Positions 9,722 through 20,333 of a DNA stretch of 64,000 nt are shown here, piece after piece. A program made the position numbers and the translations under genes. Source of the DNA: Isochrysis galbana (Eukaryota; Haptophyta; Isochrysidales; Isochrysidaceae); contig CM030938.1 in NCBI GenBank assembly GCA_018136815.1, positions 1,648,202 through 1,712,201 of the forward strand, in the 5' to 3' direction. The notes beneath the pieces were generated by a model. It was given only the letters and a program-made list of their open reading frames with translations, had not been told where the DNA came from and did no database searches. The number at the start of each line of letters is the position of its first letter. The stretch's first letter is position 1.

Positions 9722-10893
9722 TTCACCGGGATCGTTTTCCCGTCAACCAGAAGCAGCAGCTTCCGAGGAAAGCTTCCGTCGAGAAACGAGCCTTGGCCCG
9801 CTGAAACATAAAGATGCCAGCGGGTCGAATAGGCCGCCTTGGACACGAATGTGCCTGCTTCGCCTTCGAGCTTCATGCGTTCTCGGTTGCCCTTCAAGAA
9901 GGTGAGCCCTACTTTTTCGATTGCCAGGATGATCGCGCTCAAGTTAATTTGGGCTGCTTGTGCCAGGCCTTCGGCCTCGATGACCAAGTGCGCCGCAACG
10001 TCTTGGAGGGCGTTATATAGCGCCTTGCGTGACGTGGAGCCTTTCTTGTTGATCTTTTCGTCGATGGAGTCCACTTGGACGCGGACCGAGATGTCGGTTT
10101 GGTTGATGCGGAGTGTGGTGATGTCGCCATAGCGTTCCTTAAATTGTTGCGCGCAGTCTTCGTTTACAGCGATATGCCATGGGCCGCGAATGGAGCGGGC
10201 CCAAAAGTCCGGCTCCGGGTCGACTCCTTCGAGCTCCAATAGGAGCTCTACAATTGCGGCGTAGACCGTGGCGTCTAGGAAGGTGTAGTCGCCCTCTTGG
10301 TGGAAGGACAGTTCGAAGTTTGCGTCTGAGTCCATGGCGCCTTGCTCCTCATCTGAGGGCGGCTCCTGAGTGGCAGGGGCGGACGGGAGTGGCGGGTCGG
10401 TGAGTGGGTCAGTGTGGGTGGTGGGCATGTCGGTGTAGTGTGCGCCCCAAGGCGCATTCAAGCAGTCTCTCATTTGTGAGGTCTTGTGCTGAGCAATTGG
10501 TGAGTCAATGTCCATGTGCGCTTTGTTGGTGGTGTTGGGGTTGTGCCCATAAGGGCCACCCGGTCTCGGGCCGCGCCGCCGAGGCAGCGCGGCCGTCGCC
10601 AGGGTGAGAGAGGCCTCTGCCATAAGGCATGCCTGATGGGTGTCTGTCTCTCTTGGGCTGGTGTTGGTGTGATGCTTGTTCCAGCCTGTGACCCACCATG
10701 GGGTGGGCCAGCATGGCTGTCTTCCTTGTTGTGGCCGGGGCCACGGGCCGTGCGGCGCGACCTGAGTCACGCTCACCTGCTCGGCCTCTGCTGGCGGACG
10801 CGGTCGCTTCGCCAGCGACAGCTCCATGGGTACTGGGGGGGCTCCCGCGGCGGGGGACCCGAAGGAGAGGTGGGGAGCGGCGGCGCGCTCCAT
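9703..10893 (-). CDS. retroelement ORF1/gag-like protein
   Basis: 396 residues from ATG 10893. It begins MERAA and carries a basic-proline KRPRP motif also seen in the copies at 9488 and 20.4 kb. The N-terminal half is Pro/Thr-rich and disordered. The C-terminal half (about residues 210-390) is an ordered alpha/beta region with no domain I can name. Just upstream on the coding strand lies an AACTAAC-TTTA-TAGTT palindrome (10901-10916), the leader shared by this family. It lies directly downstream of another copy in the same orientation. I interpret it as the first ORF of a retroelement; a domesticated host gene is possible because the frame is intact. Confidence 0.5.
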   Translation of the reverse strand: MERAAAPHLSFGSPAAGAPPVPMELSLAKRPRPPAEAEQVSVTQVAPHGPWPRPQQGRQPCWPTPWWVTGWNKHHTNTSPRETDTHQACLMAEASLTLATAALPRRRGPRPGGPYGHNPNTTNKAHMDIDSPIAQHKTSQMRDCLNAPWGAHYTDMPTTHTDPLTDPPLPSAPATQEPPSDEEQGAMDSDANFELSFHQEGDYTFLDATVYAAIVELLLELEGVDPEPDFWARSIRGPWHIAVNEDCAQQFKERYGDITTLRINQTDISVRVQVDSIDEKINKKGSTSRKALYNALQDVAAHLVIEAEGLAQAAQINLSAIILAIEKVGLTFLKGNRERMKLEGEAGTFVSKAAYSTRWHLYVSAGQGSFLDGSFPRKLLLLVDGKTIPVNYAVRA

Positions 10894-10919
10894 GGCGACC
10901 AACTATAAAGTTAGTTCTG

Positions 10920-11230
10920 TAGTTGGAAGAGGGAGTGGGAGAGGGATTCAAGTATTGGAAGAGGGCCCAAAGGGCATTGAGTTGTAGGTAGTTGTGGCCC
11001 ACAAGAGTGGGGTGAAAACGATAAGTGTATCAACATGGGTCTTGAGTTGAAATTTTTGGTGCTTGAAACACAAGGCGAGGGGGTTCGTGTTGTTTGGGTT
11101 GGTTGTAGTGTGAAGGGGGAGTGGGAGAGGGAGTCTAGTGTTGAAAGAGGGCCCAAGGCAGGGCACTGAGCTGTAGGTACTTGTGGCCCACAAGAGTGGG
11201 GTGAAGAAAACAAGTGTGTCAACAAGTTGG
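10920..11230. repeat. two direct repeats of about 118 bp
   Basis: Units 10920-11038 and 11112-11230 share GGGAGTGGGAGAGGGA, AGAGGGCCCAA and TGTGGCCCACAAGAGTGGGG in the same order. They lie in the 3' half of the minus-strand copy that starts at 11619 and duplicate a piece of its frame. Confidence 0.8.
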
Positions 11231-11619
11231 GAAACAGAGGCATGGGGCATGGGGTGCTCTCCAGGGAAGATTGATGGTTGTGAAGTGCCCTCCCATGATG
11301 GGTGCACTGATGGTAGAGGTTTCCACCATGGGGAGGGCAGCTCAGCTGCCCTCCCACATGAGGTGCTCTTGGGGTGGGAGGGTTTCCCACTGTTGGAGGG
11401 GGTCTCAAAGACCCCCTGCATGCTACGCAGAGCCATGGTGGCAACCTGTTCGGTGCCAGTGCTCGCCACCCCGCGCGCCTGCGCGGGTGTGGTTTGGATG
11501 GGTTGGATGGGCTCTGAGAGGGCTTTCTGACGAGCCGCCTCGGGCGGCATGGGGCGTCCCAGGTGGGGCGCGGTGGCGAGGGTCGCCTGGGGCTCGGGAG
11601 CGGTCGCGGCACGCTCCAT
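10948..11619 (-). pseudogene. retroelement copy, truncated ORF
   Basis: A frame of 223 residues starts at ATG 11619 with MERAA, directly after the leader palindrome AACTAT-AACA-ATAGTT (plus 11626-11641). After about 60 residues similar in style to the other family members it runs into the duplicated 118-bp segments and shows no domain. The C-terminal part is therefore probably not an original coding sequence. Confidence 0.45.
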
Positions 11620-11641
11620 AGTTCAAACTATAACAATAGTT

Positions 11642-13426
11642 TTTTGACCCCCATACCAAAATAAACTACAATCGATGGTCGATGGTCGATGGTCGATAGT
11701 CCACTTGCGACAGTAGACGGACGACGGAACGCGACCTTGCACACGTCGTTCGGCATTGGAACGATACGATCGCCACAATGGGCGCAAGGGAACCTTTACT
11801 AATCAGGAGAGGTGTGGGTGTGGGTGTGGGTGTTGTTGGCCTATCACTATCACCTTGCATCTTTCATGAGAGTCAGAGGAGGACGGATGCTACCTACAAT
11901 AACGTATTTTTACTTTTTGCGGTATGCATATTTTTTACATACTTGGGCACATTTTGTACATATTTCGACATATATTTTTACGACATATTTGGTATTTGGG
12001 CATTTGGGCACGATTTTGTACATATTAATATTATTACCAAGGCCTAGCGCTGGCGCGGCGGATTCTGCTCATTCAGTGTCTTGGCTGGCCCGGCCGGACA
12101 CTGGGCCGATGGCGAAAAAAGCCTTCGCAACGCGCAGCGCGCCCGGGCGGCTAGTGGTCTAGTGGTCATGCTGCTCGATCCGTCACTCTTTCTCTCTCTC
12201 TCTCTCAAGTTTGTGCCATTGTGCCCCAAATGAGACATGCCACTTGCCACGAACAAGCACGAGCTTGTTTCGACACCACCATGGGGTAGGGGTAGGGGGT
12301 AGGGGGGCGGGGGTGAAAGGGTGAAAGTGAAAGAAGCTGAACCTCAAGTTTCAAGTTTCACCTTCGCTGATCTCTGACCTCTGTGAAGATGAACTCTTTG
12401 GGTTTTTTGCTGTGAATGCCGAGCCGTCGCCAACGGCCGCCGATGGGGTGAGAGAGAGCCCGCGAGCTCGGGACGGCACTCTCTACTTTCTACGCGCGTC
12501 CGCGCCCGCCGCCCTGGCGCGGCGCCTCGTGGGTGGTGCTCCCTCCCTCCCTCCTTCTCCCCTCCATTCATTCTGCTCCCTTGGTCTTTTGTTAATGCTC
12601 CCGAACCCCTACTCTTGTGGAAATGGAGGCAGAAATCATCTGCATTCATTATGTGCCCTTGGTCTCTTGTACATGTTCCCGACCCGATCCTCTCGGGGAA
12701 ATGGAGGCTGAAATCATAGAAGAAGCAGCCTCTCTCCTTCTTTTCGATAGAGTGTCTAGCGGCTTTCTCTTTCCCGTCTTTCTCCCTTCTCGCTGATTTC
12801 GCTCTATTCTTGTCTGCCTTCCCCTTCTTCACGATGGGAAAAGAAGAGAGTGTCAGCAGGAGGGGGGAGGTCTAAGGGAAAGAAGAGAAATGGGAGGAGA
12901 GGGAAAGGGAGGGGGGAAGGAGGAGAGGGACAGAAGGAAGGGAGCGTCGCGAGGAGGAGGGAGGAGAGAGAGAGAGAGTTTGAGATGAAGGGATCAACGA
13001 GAGAGGGGGAGAGAAAGAAGAGAGAGAGGGAGAGGGAGAGGGAGAGGGAGAGGGAGAGGGAGAGGGAGAGGGAGAGGGAAAGAGAGAGAGAGAGAGAGGG
13101 AGGGAGAGAGACGGAGAGAGAGAGGGAGGGAGGGAGGGAGAGAGAGAGAGAGAGACCCCTTCCTCTCTCACCTAGAGAGAGAGAGAGCCGCCACCACTTC
13201 TTTCTTCCCTCGCTCTCTCTTCCTCCGCCTCGCTCCACTTCTTCCCCCTGTCGCCAGCCACCAAGCCGTTCCCGCGCCACCCCTTACCTTCCCCCCCCTC
13301 CCCTCCCCGGCCGTCCACGCAGCAGACACACACCCCTCGTCTCACAGCAACCTTTCCCTCCTCCATCCGCTGTCCCCTCCCTTCCCCTCTCTCTCCTCCC
13401 CTTCCCCCCCCCTCTCTGTGCCCTCG
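11642..13426. other. intergenic; low-complexity leader of ArfGAP gene
   Basis: No gene supported. 11830-12020 is AT-rich. 12560-12720 holds two diverged copies of a segment (TTGGTCT..TTGT..ATGTTCCCGA..GGGGAAATGGAGGC). From about 12850 to 13180 the plus strand is almost pure purine with (GAGAGG)n at about 13020-13080. From 13190 to 13420 it is almost pure pyrimidine and ends at the ArfGAP start codon. Confidence 0.6.
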
Positions 13427-15556
13427 ATGGCGAGTGTCTCTGCACTACTCACCTCTGGCCAGGGGCGACCAGACCCAGACGCAGAGGTGCCGCCGCACAT
13501 CAGAGACGAGATCTTCGCAGAGCTCAAGAAGCGCGCGAGCGAGAGGGTGAGCCAGCCAGCGAGCACACACAGAGACCAGAGAGAAGCCAACAGAAAGAGA
13601 GGAGAGAGAGGGAAGGCTCGTGTGCGGCAAGCGACAACGCTCACCCCTCTGGTCTCTCTCATTTCCTGGTTCGCTCCCATCTCCTTTACGCACTCACTGT
13701 CCCCCTCCCTATCGCGTCCTCTTCTCCAGACCTGCTTCGACTGTCCCGCCAAGAACCCCACCTGGGCCTCTGTCACCTTCGGCACGCTGATGTGCCTCGA
13801 TTGCTCTGGCATGCACCGCCGGCTTGGCGTGCACGTCTCCTTCTGCCGTTCAGTCATGATGGACAAGTGGACATACCGCCAGATCTATCGTGCCGCGCTT
13901 GGCGGCAATGCTCGCGCGCGAGAGCACTGGAAGCGCTGTGGCATTGATCCTTACGAGAAGATCGAGTCCAAGTACTCCTCGAACACTGCACATCAGTACA
14001 AGCGGCTTCTCGAGAAAGACGTGGCGGACGCGTGCGCGCGCGGCCTGTCGGCGCTCCCCATTGGCGGCGGCTCGGCGGCAGCCAAGCCGGCGGTCCCCGA
14101 GTCGACCGATCCCTTCGCAGCCTACCTCAACGGAATTGCGCAACCGGCCCCCACCCGCTCCAACTCCGAGCCGCAAAAGTCGCTAACATGCCCAGCGGTC
14201 CCAGCCGTCGCCAAGGTCCCAACTGCCGGAACGCAGCTTGTTGGCAACGGTGCGATGCCGCAGCCAGCGTCTCCTTCATCAATGCCGTCCGTACTCGATG
14301 CCTCCAACCGTTCACCGCTGCCCACCGCTTTCTCTAAGCCAGCCGCGAGAAAGCCGACCGGATTAGGCGCGAGAAAGGTAGCAGCACCGAGCACCCCTGC
14401 CGCGCCCCTCGAACCGGCGAGCGAGCTTGCTGTGACCACTGCCTCGCCCGCGATGGCGGAGCCAGCGGTTGTGGAGACGCCAAAGCCAGCCGCTCCGAAA
14501 CAGCCATACCGGCCTATCGCGCCGCTGCCGGTGATGCAGGCGGTCTCTACTCCGGGGAACGCCTCCGCCTCGGCCGTCAGTAGTGCGTGGGATGAGCTCG
14601 AGGCAGCCGTTGACAAGCCCACCCGACCCACCCCTGGCAGCTCGCTCTTTCTCAGCGGTCGCGGTCCGACCTCAACTTCGGCATGTACACCGCCTTCCAA
14701 GCAGGCGCCGGCTGCACGCCATGCCCCCGCCGCCGCTCTGTCGCCCTCCGCCAACACTTCTTCGCCCCTCGCCACTACTTCAGTGCCAACTGCTAAGCAG
14801 GCTCCCTCTGCGCCCTTCAACCCGCTCGGGGACGGTGTGGGCACGAGCCCATTCTCTGGCAGCTACTCCAAGCCAGCCGCTAAGGCTGCGGGGATGCAAG
14901 CCAAACGGCTGGGCGCGAGCCGGGTGGCGTCCACACAGCCTATCAGTTTTGACGACTTCAGCTTTGACAACCCTCGGACCAGCGATGGCAGCTTGTCCCC
15001 TGCTCCGAAGACCGAGGACGGTGGATGGGGATGGGGCAACGCCTTGGACGACGAGCCACCGCCCGTCGCCGTTGAGCCGCCGCGGACGGTGGACCCCTGG
15101 GACACGCCGGCCACTCGATCGTCCCTGTTTGCGTATGAAGCGCCGTCGCTGCACGCTGCCGCTGCCCCATCGCCCCTGGCTGCCAATCCCGAACCGCCCA
15201 AGCCTGAGCCGCCCCAACCCCCGCAAACATGGGGCGGGATGACATTCGGCGAGGAAAACAATGCTGCTGCTGACGGCTATTGCGCGCGGAGCAAATACCC
15301 TGGGGCAACCGCACTCTCATCTGCCGACTTTGCACCTCCCACCAGTACGTCCTCCGCAACGGATCAGTCAGATGACGCCATACTCGATCGCGAGGTGTGG
15401 CTCGAGCGCTTTGCTGGGGCAACCGCCATTGGCAGCGCGGACCTGCGCGCGGAGCAGGCTGCTCAGATTGGTCTGGCGCGTAAGCTCGCCGAGACCGGAC
15501 TCGGCGCCGCAGCGGGAGCCGGACGAAAGATTGGGGGTTGGCTAGGTAGAGCGTGA
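13427..15556 (+). CDS. ArfGAP2/3-type Arf GTPase-activating protein
   Basis: Two exons, 13427-13546 and 13730-15556, give 648 residues. The 183-nt intron (GTGAGC...CTCCAG) contains no stop and keeps the frame, so an unspliced form would also translate. The ArfGAP zinc finger is Cys42-x2-Cys45-x16-Cys62-x2-Cys65, followed by His69-Arg70, the arginine expected to act as the catalytic finger on Arf-GTP. The long middle is Ala/Pro/Ser-rich and disordered. Two C-terminal 'GATA-(L/I)-x-SAD' repeats (about residues 550 and 600) match the ISS/Glo3 motif that distinguishes ArfGAP2/3 (Glo3, AGD8-10) from ArfGAP1. The expected role is COPI coat recruitment and uncoating at the Golgi. Confidence 0.9.
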   Translation: MASVSALLTSGQGRPDPDAEVPPHIRDEIFAELKKRASERVSQPASTHRDQREANRKRGERGKARVRQATTLTPLVSLISWFAPISFTHSLSPSLSRPLLQTCFDCPAKNPTWASVTFGTLMCLDCSGMHRRLGVHVSFCRSVMMDKWTYRQIYRAALGGNARAREHWKRCGIDPYEKIESKYSSNTAHQYKRLLEKDVADACARGLSALPIGGGSAAAKPAVPESTDPFAAYLNGIAQPAPTRSNSEPQKSLTCPAVPAVAKVPTAGTQLVGNGAMPQPASPSSMPSVLDASNRSPLPTAFSKPAARKPTGLGARKVAAPSTPAAPLEPASELAVTTASPAMAEPAVVETPKPAAPKQPYRPIAPLPVMQAVSTPGNASASAVSSAWDELEAAVDKPTRPTPGSSLFLSGRGPTSTSACTPPSKQAPAARHAPAAALSPSANTSSPLATTSVPTAKQAPSAPFNPLGDGVGTSPFSGSYSKPAAKAAGMQAKRLGASRVASTQPISFDDFSFDNPRTSDGSLSPAPKTEDGGWGWGNALDDEPPPVAVEPPRTVDPWDTPATRSSLFAYEAPSLHAAAAPSPLAANPEPPKPEPPQPPQTWGGMTFGEENNAAADGYCARSKYPGATALSSADFAPPTSTSSATDQSDDAILDREVWLERFAGATAIGSADLRAEQAAQIGLARKLAETGLGAAAGAGRKIGGWLGRA

Positions 15557-16862
15557 ACCGTGTGGTGGTCGAGGGTAGCGGCTCGCTTCGCCTTACCTCG
15601 ACTCGCCAATTGCACCGGCGCGAAGGGGCGGCGGTGCAGGCGATGCAATTCGTGAGTCACCAATAATATTCGGAGCAATCGGCTATGAGATCAAGGGCCA
15701 GGCTCGAAAGGGCCCGCTGAATCAGAGCATTCGGCGCGCTTTCCCGACTCTTATTGAGCATCTGGCTCGAGAGGGCCCGCTCGGCACCGTTGCGGCCATG
15801 CTGACGAATTTGCCAACCACCATCCCAGCAGCGCGCATCATTTTGTTGTTCATCTTGTCAGGACAACAACGTTCGCCAGGTCCATCAGCTTCTTAGATAG
15901 GGTGCAGTCGTGGGTAATGCACTCATGAACTCGCTGGATAGGGACGGCGGCGAGTTTCACACGTACGCCCCGATGCGTTGGCGTTTTGGCGCGTCGCCCA
16001 CCGCCGTCGTGCCATGTCTTTGAAGCGTTATGCTGTGCGCTGTGTGGCTTGCTTGCTTGTTGTAGCCTACTTGGCGGTGTGAGCCCGTATCCATCGAATG
16101 CGCAGAACACTGACTACTAGAGTATGAGTATGCTGAGGCTACCATCAGCAGCCATGCGAGGGGGAAAATCTGATGATTCGGGGCTTTCACCTCCTACGGA
16201 CTAGGCTTGCCTCCTCGTCCCGACACAGCCCTTTTTCCCTTTCGCTCCACCTTCCCTTCTCTCATCATTGCCCTGCCCCTGCTCGCTATCTGCTTACGCA
16301 ACGCACCGGCTATGCCCACAAGAGTAACGTTCTATTTGCGACATATCAGTTATAAGATTTACGTACACGTGCAGTACACGTGTTCATGGACAGTGGTGCC
16401 ACTCTTATGCATGTTGTACGGCTCCTCATCATCTTGCTCTAGTCCTAGTTGGGCTACCCGCCACTCGTATTTTCATTAGTGCTTTCCGACAAAGGGTGGC
16501 CAGCCTTTTGAGTGGGTCCATCTTTCGTCCTATGTGCACGCCGATTGCGATTGCAATGTAAGCTTCCGCTGCATCACGCGTTCTCATAGATATGGCATGC
16601 CGTCGGGACCCCACACACACTGAGATCTGAAACGAAGCGCAATCAAGATCAAGAGATGCAACAACAAATTTGTCGCACGTGCAGCGAGCAATCCCACCCG
16701 TCCATCGGCAATGTTGTTTCACGTTCCGAAGTAGAAGAATAGCATTTCTCCCCATTAGCCCGTCGGCCATCGGCGGCGAACACATAGCGCAGCGGCTTGA
16801 TGCGAATCGCCCGAGGCGGGCAAACCTCTTTGCGCATTGCCCTAGCTCCTACGAGCAAAATG
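15557..16862. other. intergenic between convergent genes
   Basis: Lies between the 3' ends of the ArfGAP (+) and esterase (-) genes. No domain-bearing frame or repeat was recognised. Confidence 0.55.
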
Positions 16863-18062
16863 CTAAAGCATGGTTCGCAGATTTTTTAGCGTGCCATTGC
16901 AGTCGGGGCACGCTAGCAAGCGCAAAATTATTCCGTCGGCGTCGGCATCGGGTATTTGAAGCGGGTGGGCTGCGAAAAAATCGAGGACAAGTCCAGCGTA
17001 GGCGAAAGGCCGGGTCAGGTGGAGAGGCCAGGTATGACCCCACTTGCCAGTGCACTGTACAATGCTGTGGGCGCCGCAAGCCCCTCGGGGCATGTTACAC
17101 TGGAAGCCGCGGATCCCATCAAATCGTGTCGGAAACGGCATGTTAGGGCCGGTGCAGCCTGCGGCGACAGCAAATGCGCCGAGTATGTACGGCACCTCAG
17201 TGTAGAAAAAGTGGTCGTTGGAGACGCTGGAGCCCGGTGGCCCGCCGCCTAGCCCATTGGATGCATTTGCGGGCACGGTATCATCGTCATATCCGTGCAC
17301 CTCCAACAAAGAGATGGGTACACGCGGCAGCTTGTTGAATCCGTATATCCTGGAGCCGGCAATGGGCGCGACCGATCCGACTACGTCACCAAAATCGAGG
17401 GCAATTTGATAGGTCATCATCCCTCCAGCAGAGATGCCAGTGGCATGGATGCGGTTGAGGTCGATGCAAAGGCTCCTCAACGTCCGCGCTAGCAGCGCAC
17501 GGATGAAGGCCCGGTCGTCCATGCAAGAAGCGAAGTTACAGCCCATCACGTAGTCACATCCTCGCATCGTGCGGATGCACGAGTCAAAGCAGGCATATTG
17601 TTCAAGCCAGTCTTCGCGAGGTATTCGGCATGTCCGACCAAGGGGCCCAAGGTTGCGGTTGAGGCCGTTCCCGTCGACGTTCCATCCATAGGAGTCACCT
17701 GACCACTCGTCTCCTGAGCCACGTGGGTAGAGGGTGACCACGTTTCGTCTTTCAAAGTTGATGTACGCAGGCAGGAGGTCCTCGTTCAGCTCGCCTGTGT
17801 CCGTGTCGAAGAATCCATGGAACACAAGAACGAGTGACGCTGGGTTGGTCTCATTGTAGACTGCGGGCAAGTTGAGATCGTACTTGCGCCTTACCACACC
17901 GAAAAGCCCTGCTTGGTCGCGCACAAAGATGTGGCCCGCCAGCGGCTCCCTGCCCGGCCTCGTGGGGGGTGGAAGGCCGCAGCCTGGGGACCGGCGCTGG
18001 GCGGCTATGAGTGTGGCACAAAAGAGTTTGAAGAAAGTGAAGGCCGTGGGACAGCTGCCCAT
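16863..18062 (-). CDS. secreted esterase, PHB depolymerase / feruloyl esterase family
   Basis: 399 residues, no intron needed. I start at ATG 18062 because it opens a signal peptide (hydrophobic segment at residues 8-20). The open frame upstream is only GA-repeat-derived Arg/Glu. The alpha/beta-hydrolase fold shows an HGFFD oxyanion-side motif at 82-86, nucleophile Ser211 in GISAGG, Asp260 in HGYDDDTV, and His343 in GHTWP, the full triad of esterase_phb/LpqC-like enzymes. More than ten cysteines suggest disulfides in a secreted or lumenal protein. Substrate could be polyhydroxyalkanoate, feruloylated polysaccharide or another ester; the sequence does not decide. Its start is 590 bp from the divergent membrane-protein gene. 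Confidence 0.85.
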   Translation of the reverse strand: MGSCPTAFTFFKLFCATLIAAQRRSPGCGLPPPTRPGREPLAGHIFVRDQAGLFGVVRRKYDLNLPAVYNETNPASLVLVFHGFFDTDTGELNEDLLPAYINFERRNVVTLYPRGSGDEWSGDSYGWNVDGNGLNRNLGPLGRTCRIPREDWLEQYACFDSCIRTMRGCDYVMGCNFASCMDDRAFIRALLARTLRSLCIDLNRIHATGISAGGMMTYQIALDFGDVVGSVAPIAGSRIYGFNKLPRVPISLLEVHGYDDDTVPANASNGLGGGPPGSSVSNDHFFYTEVPYILGAFAVAAGCTGPNMPFPTRFDGIRGFQCNMPRGACGAHSIVQCTGKWGHTWPLHLTRPFAYAGLVLDFFAAHPLQIPDADADGIILRLLACPDCNGTLKNLRTML

Positions 18063-18652
18063 CGTGCCTGAGATGGACCAGCAGTGTGCCCCCCTCGCTC
18101 CTTCGCCCGCACTCTCTCCCTCCAAACAGCACTGTTCGCCCTCTGCCCCTTCCCACCTCTCTCTCTCGCGCGCTCGCCCTCTCTCCCTCTCTCCTCGCTC
18201 ACGCTCTCGCTCGGCTACAGGAGTCTGCCGCAGCTGCCTCGTCCCCCTTCGCCCCTCCCGCCTCCCACCGCGACCAGCTCCCTCGAGCTCACTCACTACC
18301 TCTCTCTGCACCTTTCTCACACCTCCCCCACCCCCCGCTCCCCCTCTCTTCCCTCTCTTCCCTCTCTACCCTCCTCCTTCCCCCCACTCTCCCGCCCTTC
18401 GCTCCCGTCCACGCACAGCACAGCGAGAAGGAAGCGGGAGTACCAGATGAGTTTTTTTATTCTGTTTGACCGGACTAGAGTAGCAAGTATCTAGAGTAGA
18501 GTAGAGTAGAGAGTAGAGAGTAGAGAGTACCCCTACTCCCTAGATTAGTAGATTAGAGCTCTATTCTAGAGCTCTAGTCTAGACTAGAGCTCTAAAGTAA
18601 AAAGTAGAAGGGGACAGAGATTGTGCGTGTGTGGGGGAGGAGGGCCGGGGGG
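18063..18652. promoter_or_regulatory. divergent promoter region
   Basis: Separates the esterase start (18062, minus) from the type II membrane protein start (18653, plus). The esterase side is pyrimidine-rich on the plus strand. The other side carries AGAGT/AGAGAGT repeats (about 18485-18530) and the palindrome at 18567-18594. Shared control of the two genes is inference. Confidence 0.5.
18567..18594. repeat. perfect 28-bp palindrome
   Basis: Arms TAGAGCTCTAGTCT and AGACTAGAGCTCTA meet without a loop. An additional AGAGCTCT lies at 18555-18562. Located 59 bp before a start codon, it is a candidate dimer-binding site or cruciform. Confidence 0.7.
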
Positions 18653-20023
18653 ATGGAGGGCGGCCGCCGTCGCACCGAGGCCCCGCGGAAGGGGCGCAAA
18701 GCAGACGACGAAGCGAGGCAGCCGCTTCGCAACGAGAGCTCCTCGCGCAAGCAGCCTCACTGCCCGTCCTCGCGCAAGGAGAGCCCCTCGTCCTCATCTC
18801 ACAGGGAGAGGCCGTCTTCTTCTCGTAAGGGAGAGGGCTCCTCCACTTCTTCTCGAAGGAAGGAGGGCTCTAGTTCGCGCAGCAAGGAGGCAAAGCCTCG
18901 AGTTGGCCGGCACAGGGAGAGCCATGCGCGGCTGGTCGAGGAGGTGGAGATACCCGAGAATCTTGACCTTGAGGCTGGCAGGCCTTTGCGCAAGGAGAGG
19001 AAGGGGCGCACGCAGCAACCGCCGCCGGCTGCGCGAGTCTCAGGTAGCGAACGCGGGCTGTTTACTTTCGCGCTACTCGTTGTCGCTATTGCCGGCATGT
19101 CTGCATTCGTCATCGTCGGCAAGAGAGTGGCCGCCATGCTACACACACCACCGCCGCCCCCGCCACTGCCGCTGCCGCCCTCACCTCCGCCACCCTCGCA
19201 GTCTCCATCACTATCGCCTCCTCATCCACACCGACCGCCACCACTACCACCTCAGCCGTTTCGGATGCCGCTAGTGTGCGAACGCGTCTTTGCGCCCGAC
19301 AGCAAATTCTGGCACATGTGGGGCACACGCGAGACGTGGCGTCAAGCCGACCCTGGCGAGCTCCAGTGCTGGGATCGCTTGGGGACGGAGCAGTACTTTG
19401 ACAGCGTTGGACGTGGACATGGTTGTGACATCAACTGGTTCGAGGGCGCCAAGGGAGATCTTGGACTGCAGGAGTCGCGGCCGCCGTTTGGCACCGACGA
19501 ACCGGCACACGCTGTCCTCGGCTTTGATGAGGACTTGTACCGCTACTGCAGTGCCACCCTTGGGAAGCAGCAGTGGTACGACTCACGCGGTACCTCCGAA
19601 TTTAATGACGAGCTGGCACATCGCTGCGTTGACGCCAACCTGAACATACTCCGCCTGCTCTCGACACGCCCGAGCGCTGGTTGGACTATGTGCCAGAACC
19701 TGCACTGGCAGCTCTGCGCCGTGCAAGGAAAGCTGCCAGGTCAGCAAGATGATCGTAGCGTTCGCTTCGCATTCGCACCTTCAAAACTTGAACTCAACGA
19801 GTGGGAGCATCCGCGCTCGTATCCCTGCGATAAGGGCGGGTGCGAGGGTAAGTACGCAGTGGGGGACGTCTTTTACGGGGAGGCCTGCATATTCCAGCGC
19901 ATTTGCAAGAACAAGCCAGACATGTTCCTTGTCGCGGAAGGCAGTCCCGTTGTTTGTGAGCTCGACCTGTCCGCTTACCACGAGTTCACGTTGGAGCTGC
20001 GTGAGCGTGCGGGAGTGGGGTAG
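18653..20023 (+). CDS. type II membrane protein with Cys-rich lumenal domain
   Basis: 456 residues, single exon. The first ATG (18653) gives a strongly basic Arg/Ser-rich cytosolic tail (1-130). One membrane segment lies at about 135-157, then a polyproline stalk (about 165-205), then a globular domain of about 250 residues with many cysteines (including CDKGGC and CIFQRIC). Positive charge before the segment predicts a cytosolic N-terminus. The overall plan (short tail, anchor, proline stem, lumenal domain) resembles Golgi type II enzymes, but I recognise no glycosyltransferase motif such as DxD in a suitable context. Function unknown. Divergently transcribed with the esterase. Confidence 0.75.
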   Translation: MEGGRRRTEAPRKGRKADDEARQPLRNESSSRKQPHCPSSRKESPSSSSHRERPSSSRKGEGSSTSSRRKEGSSSRSKEAKPRVGRHRESHARLVEEVEIPENLDLEAGRPLRKERKGRTQQPPPAARVSGSERGLFTFALLVVAIAGMSAFVIVGKRVAAMLHTPPPPPPLPLPPSPPPPSQSPSLSPPHPHRPPPLPPQPFRMPLVCERVFAPDSKFWHMWGTRETWRQADPGELQCWDRLGTEQYFDSVGRGHGCDINWFEGAKGDLGLQESRPPFGTDEPAHAVLGFDEDLYRYCSATLGKQQWYDSRGTSEFNDELAHRCVDANLNILRLLSTRPSAGWTMCQNLHWQLCAVQGKLPGQQDDRSVRFAFAPSKLELNEWEHPRSYPCDKGGCEGKYAVGDVFYGEACIFQRICKNKPDMFLVAEGSPVVCELDLSAYHEFTLELRERAGVG

Positions 20024-20333
20024 GCGACAAGTGCGCATGGCGTAGCCTGTTGCCGCTCTCTTTTCGCGGCAGCCGGAGGGTGGGCGCGTGGGGGAGCTAG
20101 GGGGGCGGTCGGGGCTCTCTGGCCCTCTAGCCTACTTTGCTCTCAATCATGCATGCTATCCGGTATGATTATGATGTCTAATAGTATTATCGCCGCGCGC
20201 ACAGCCTTGGGCCCACTAGCTACTCTCACCCACACGTTCTAACCTTCCCTACCCCGCACGTCCTGGGCAACGGCCCCAATTCCATCACTTAGCCCCCAGG
20301 TATCGCAGCCGCCATTTAGGCCGCGACTCACAA
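20024..20333. other. intergenic, nothing recognised
   Basis: Short spacer between the membrane-protein gene and the retroelement remnant. No feature seen. Confidence 0.5.

Noticed and set aside
12344-12832. Minus-strand ORF of 162 codons with two similar segments
   Set aside because: It opens on a non-ATG codon, is Lys/Arg/Glu-rich and its internal repeat is a DNA-level duplication; no domain.
17851-18494. ORFs antisense to the esterase start
   Set aside because: Shadows of the esterase coding strand and of the CT-rich leader.
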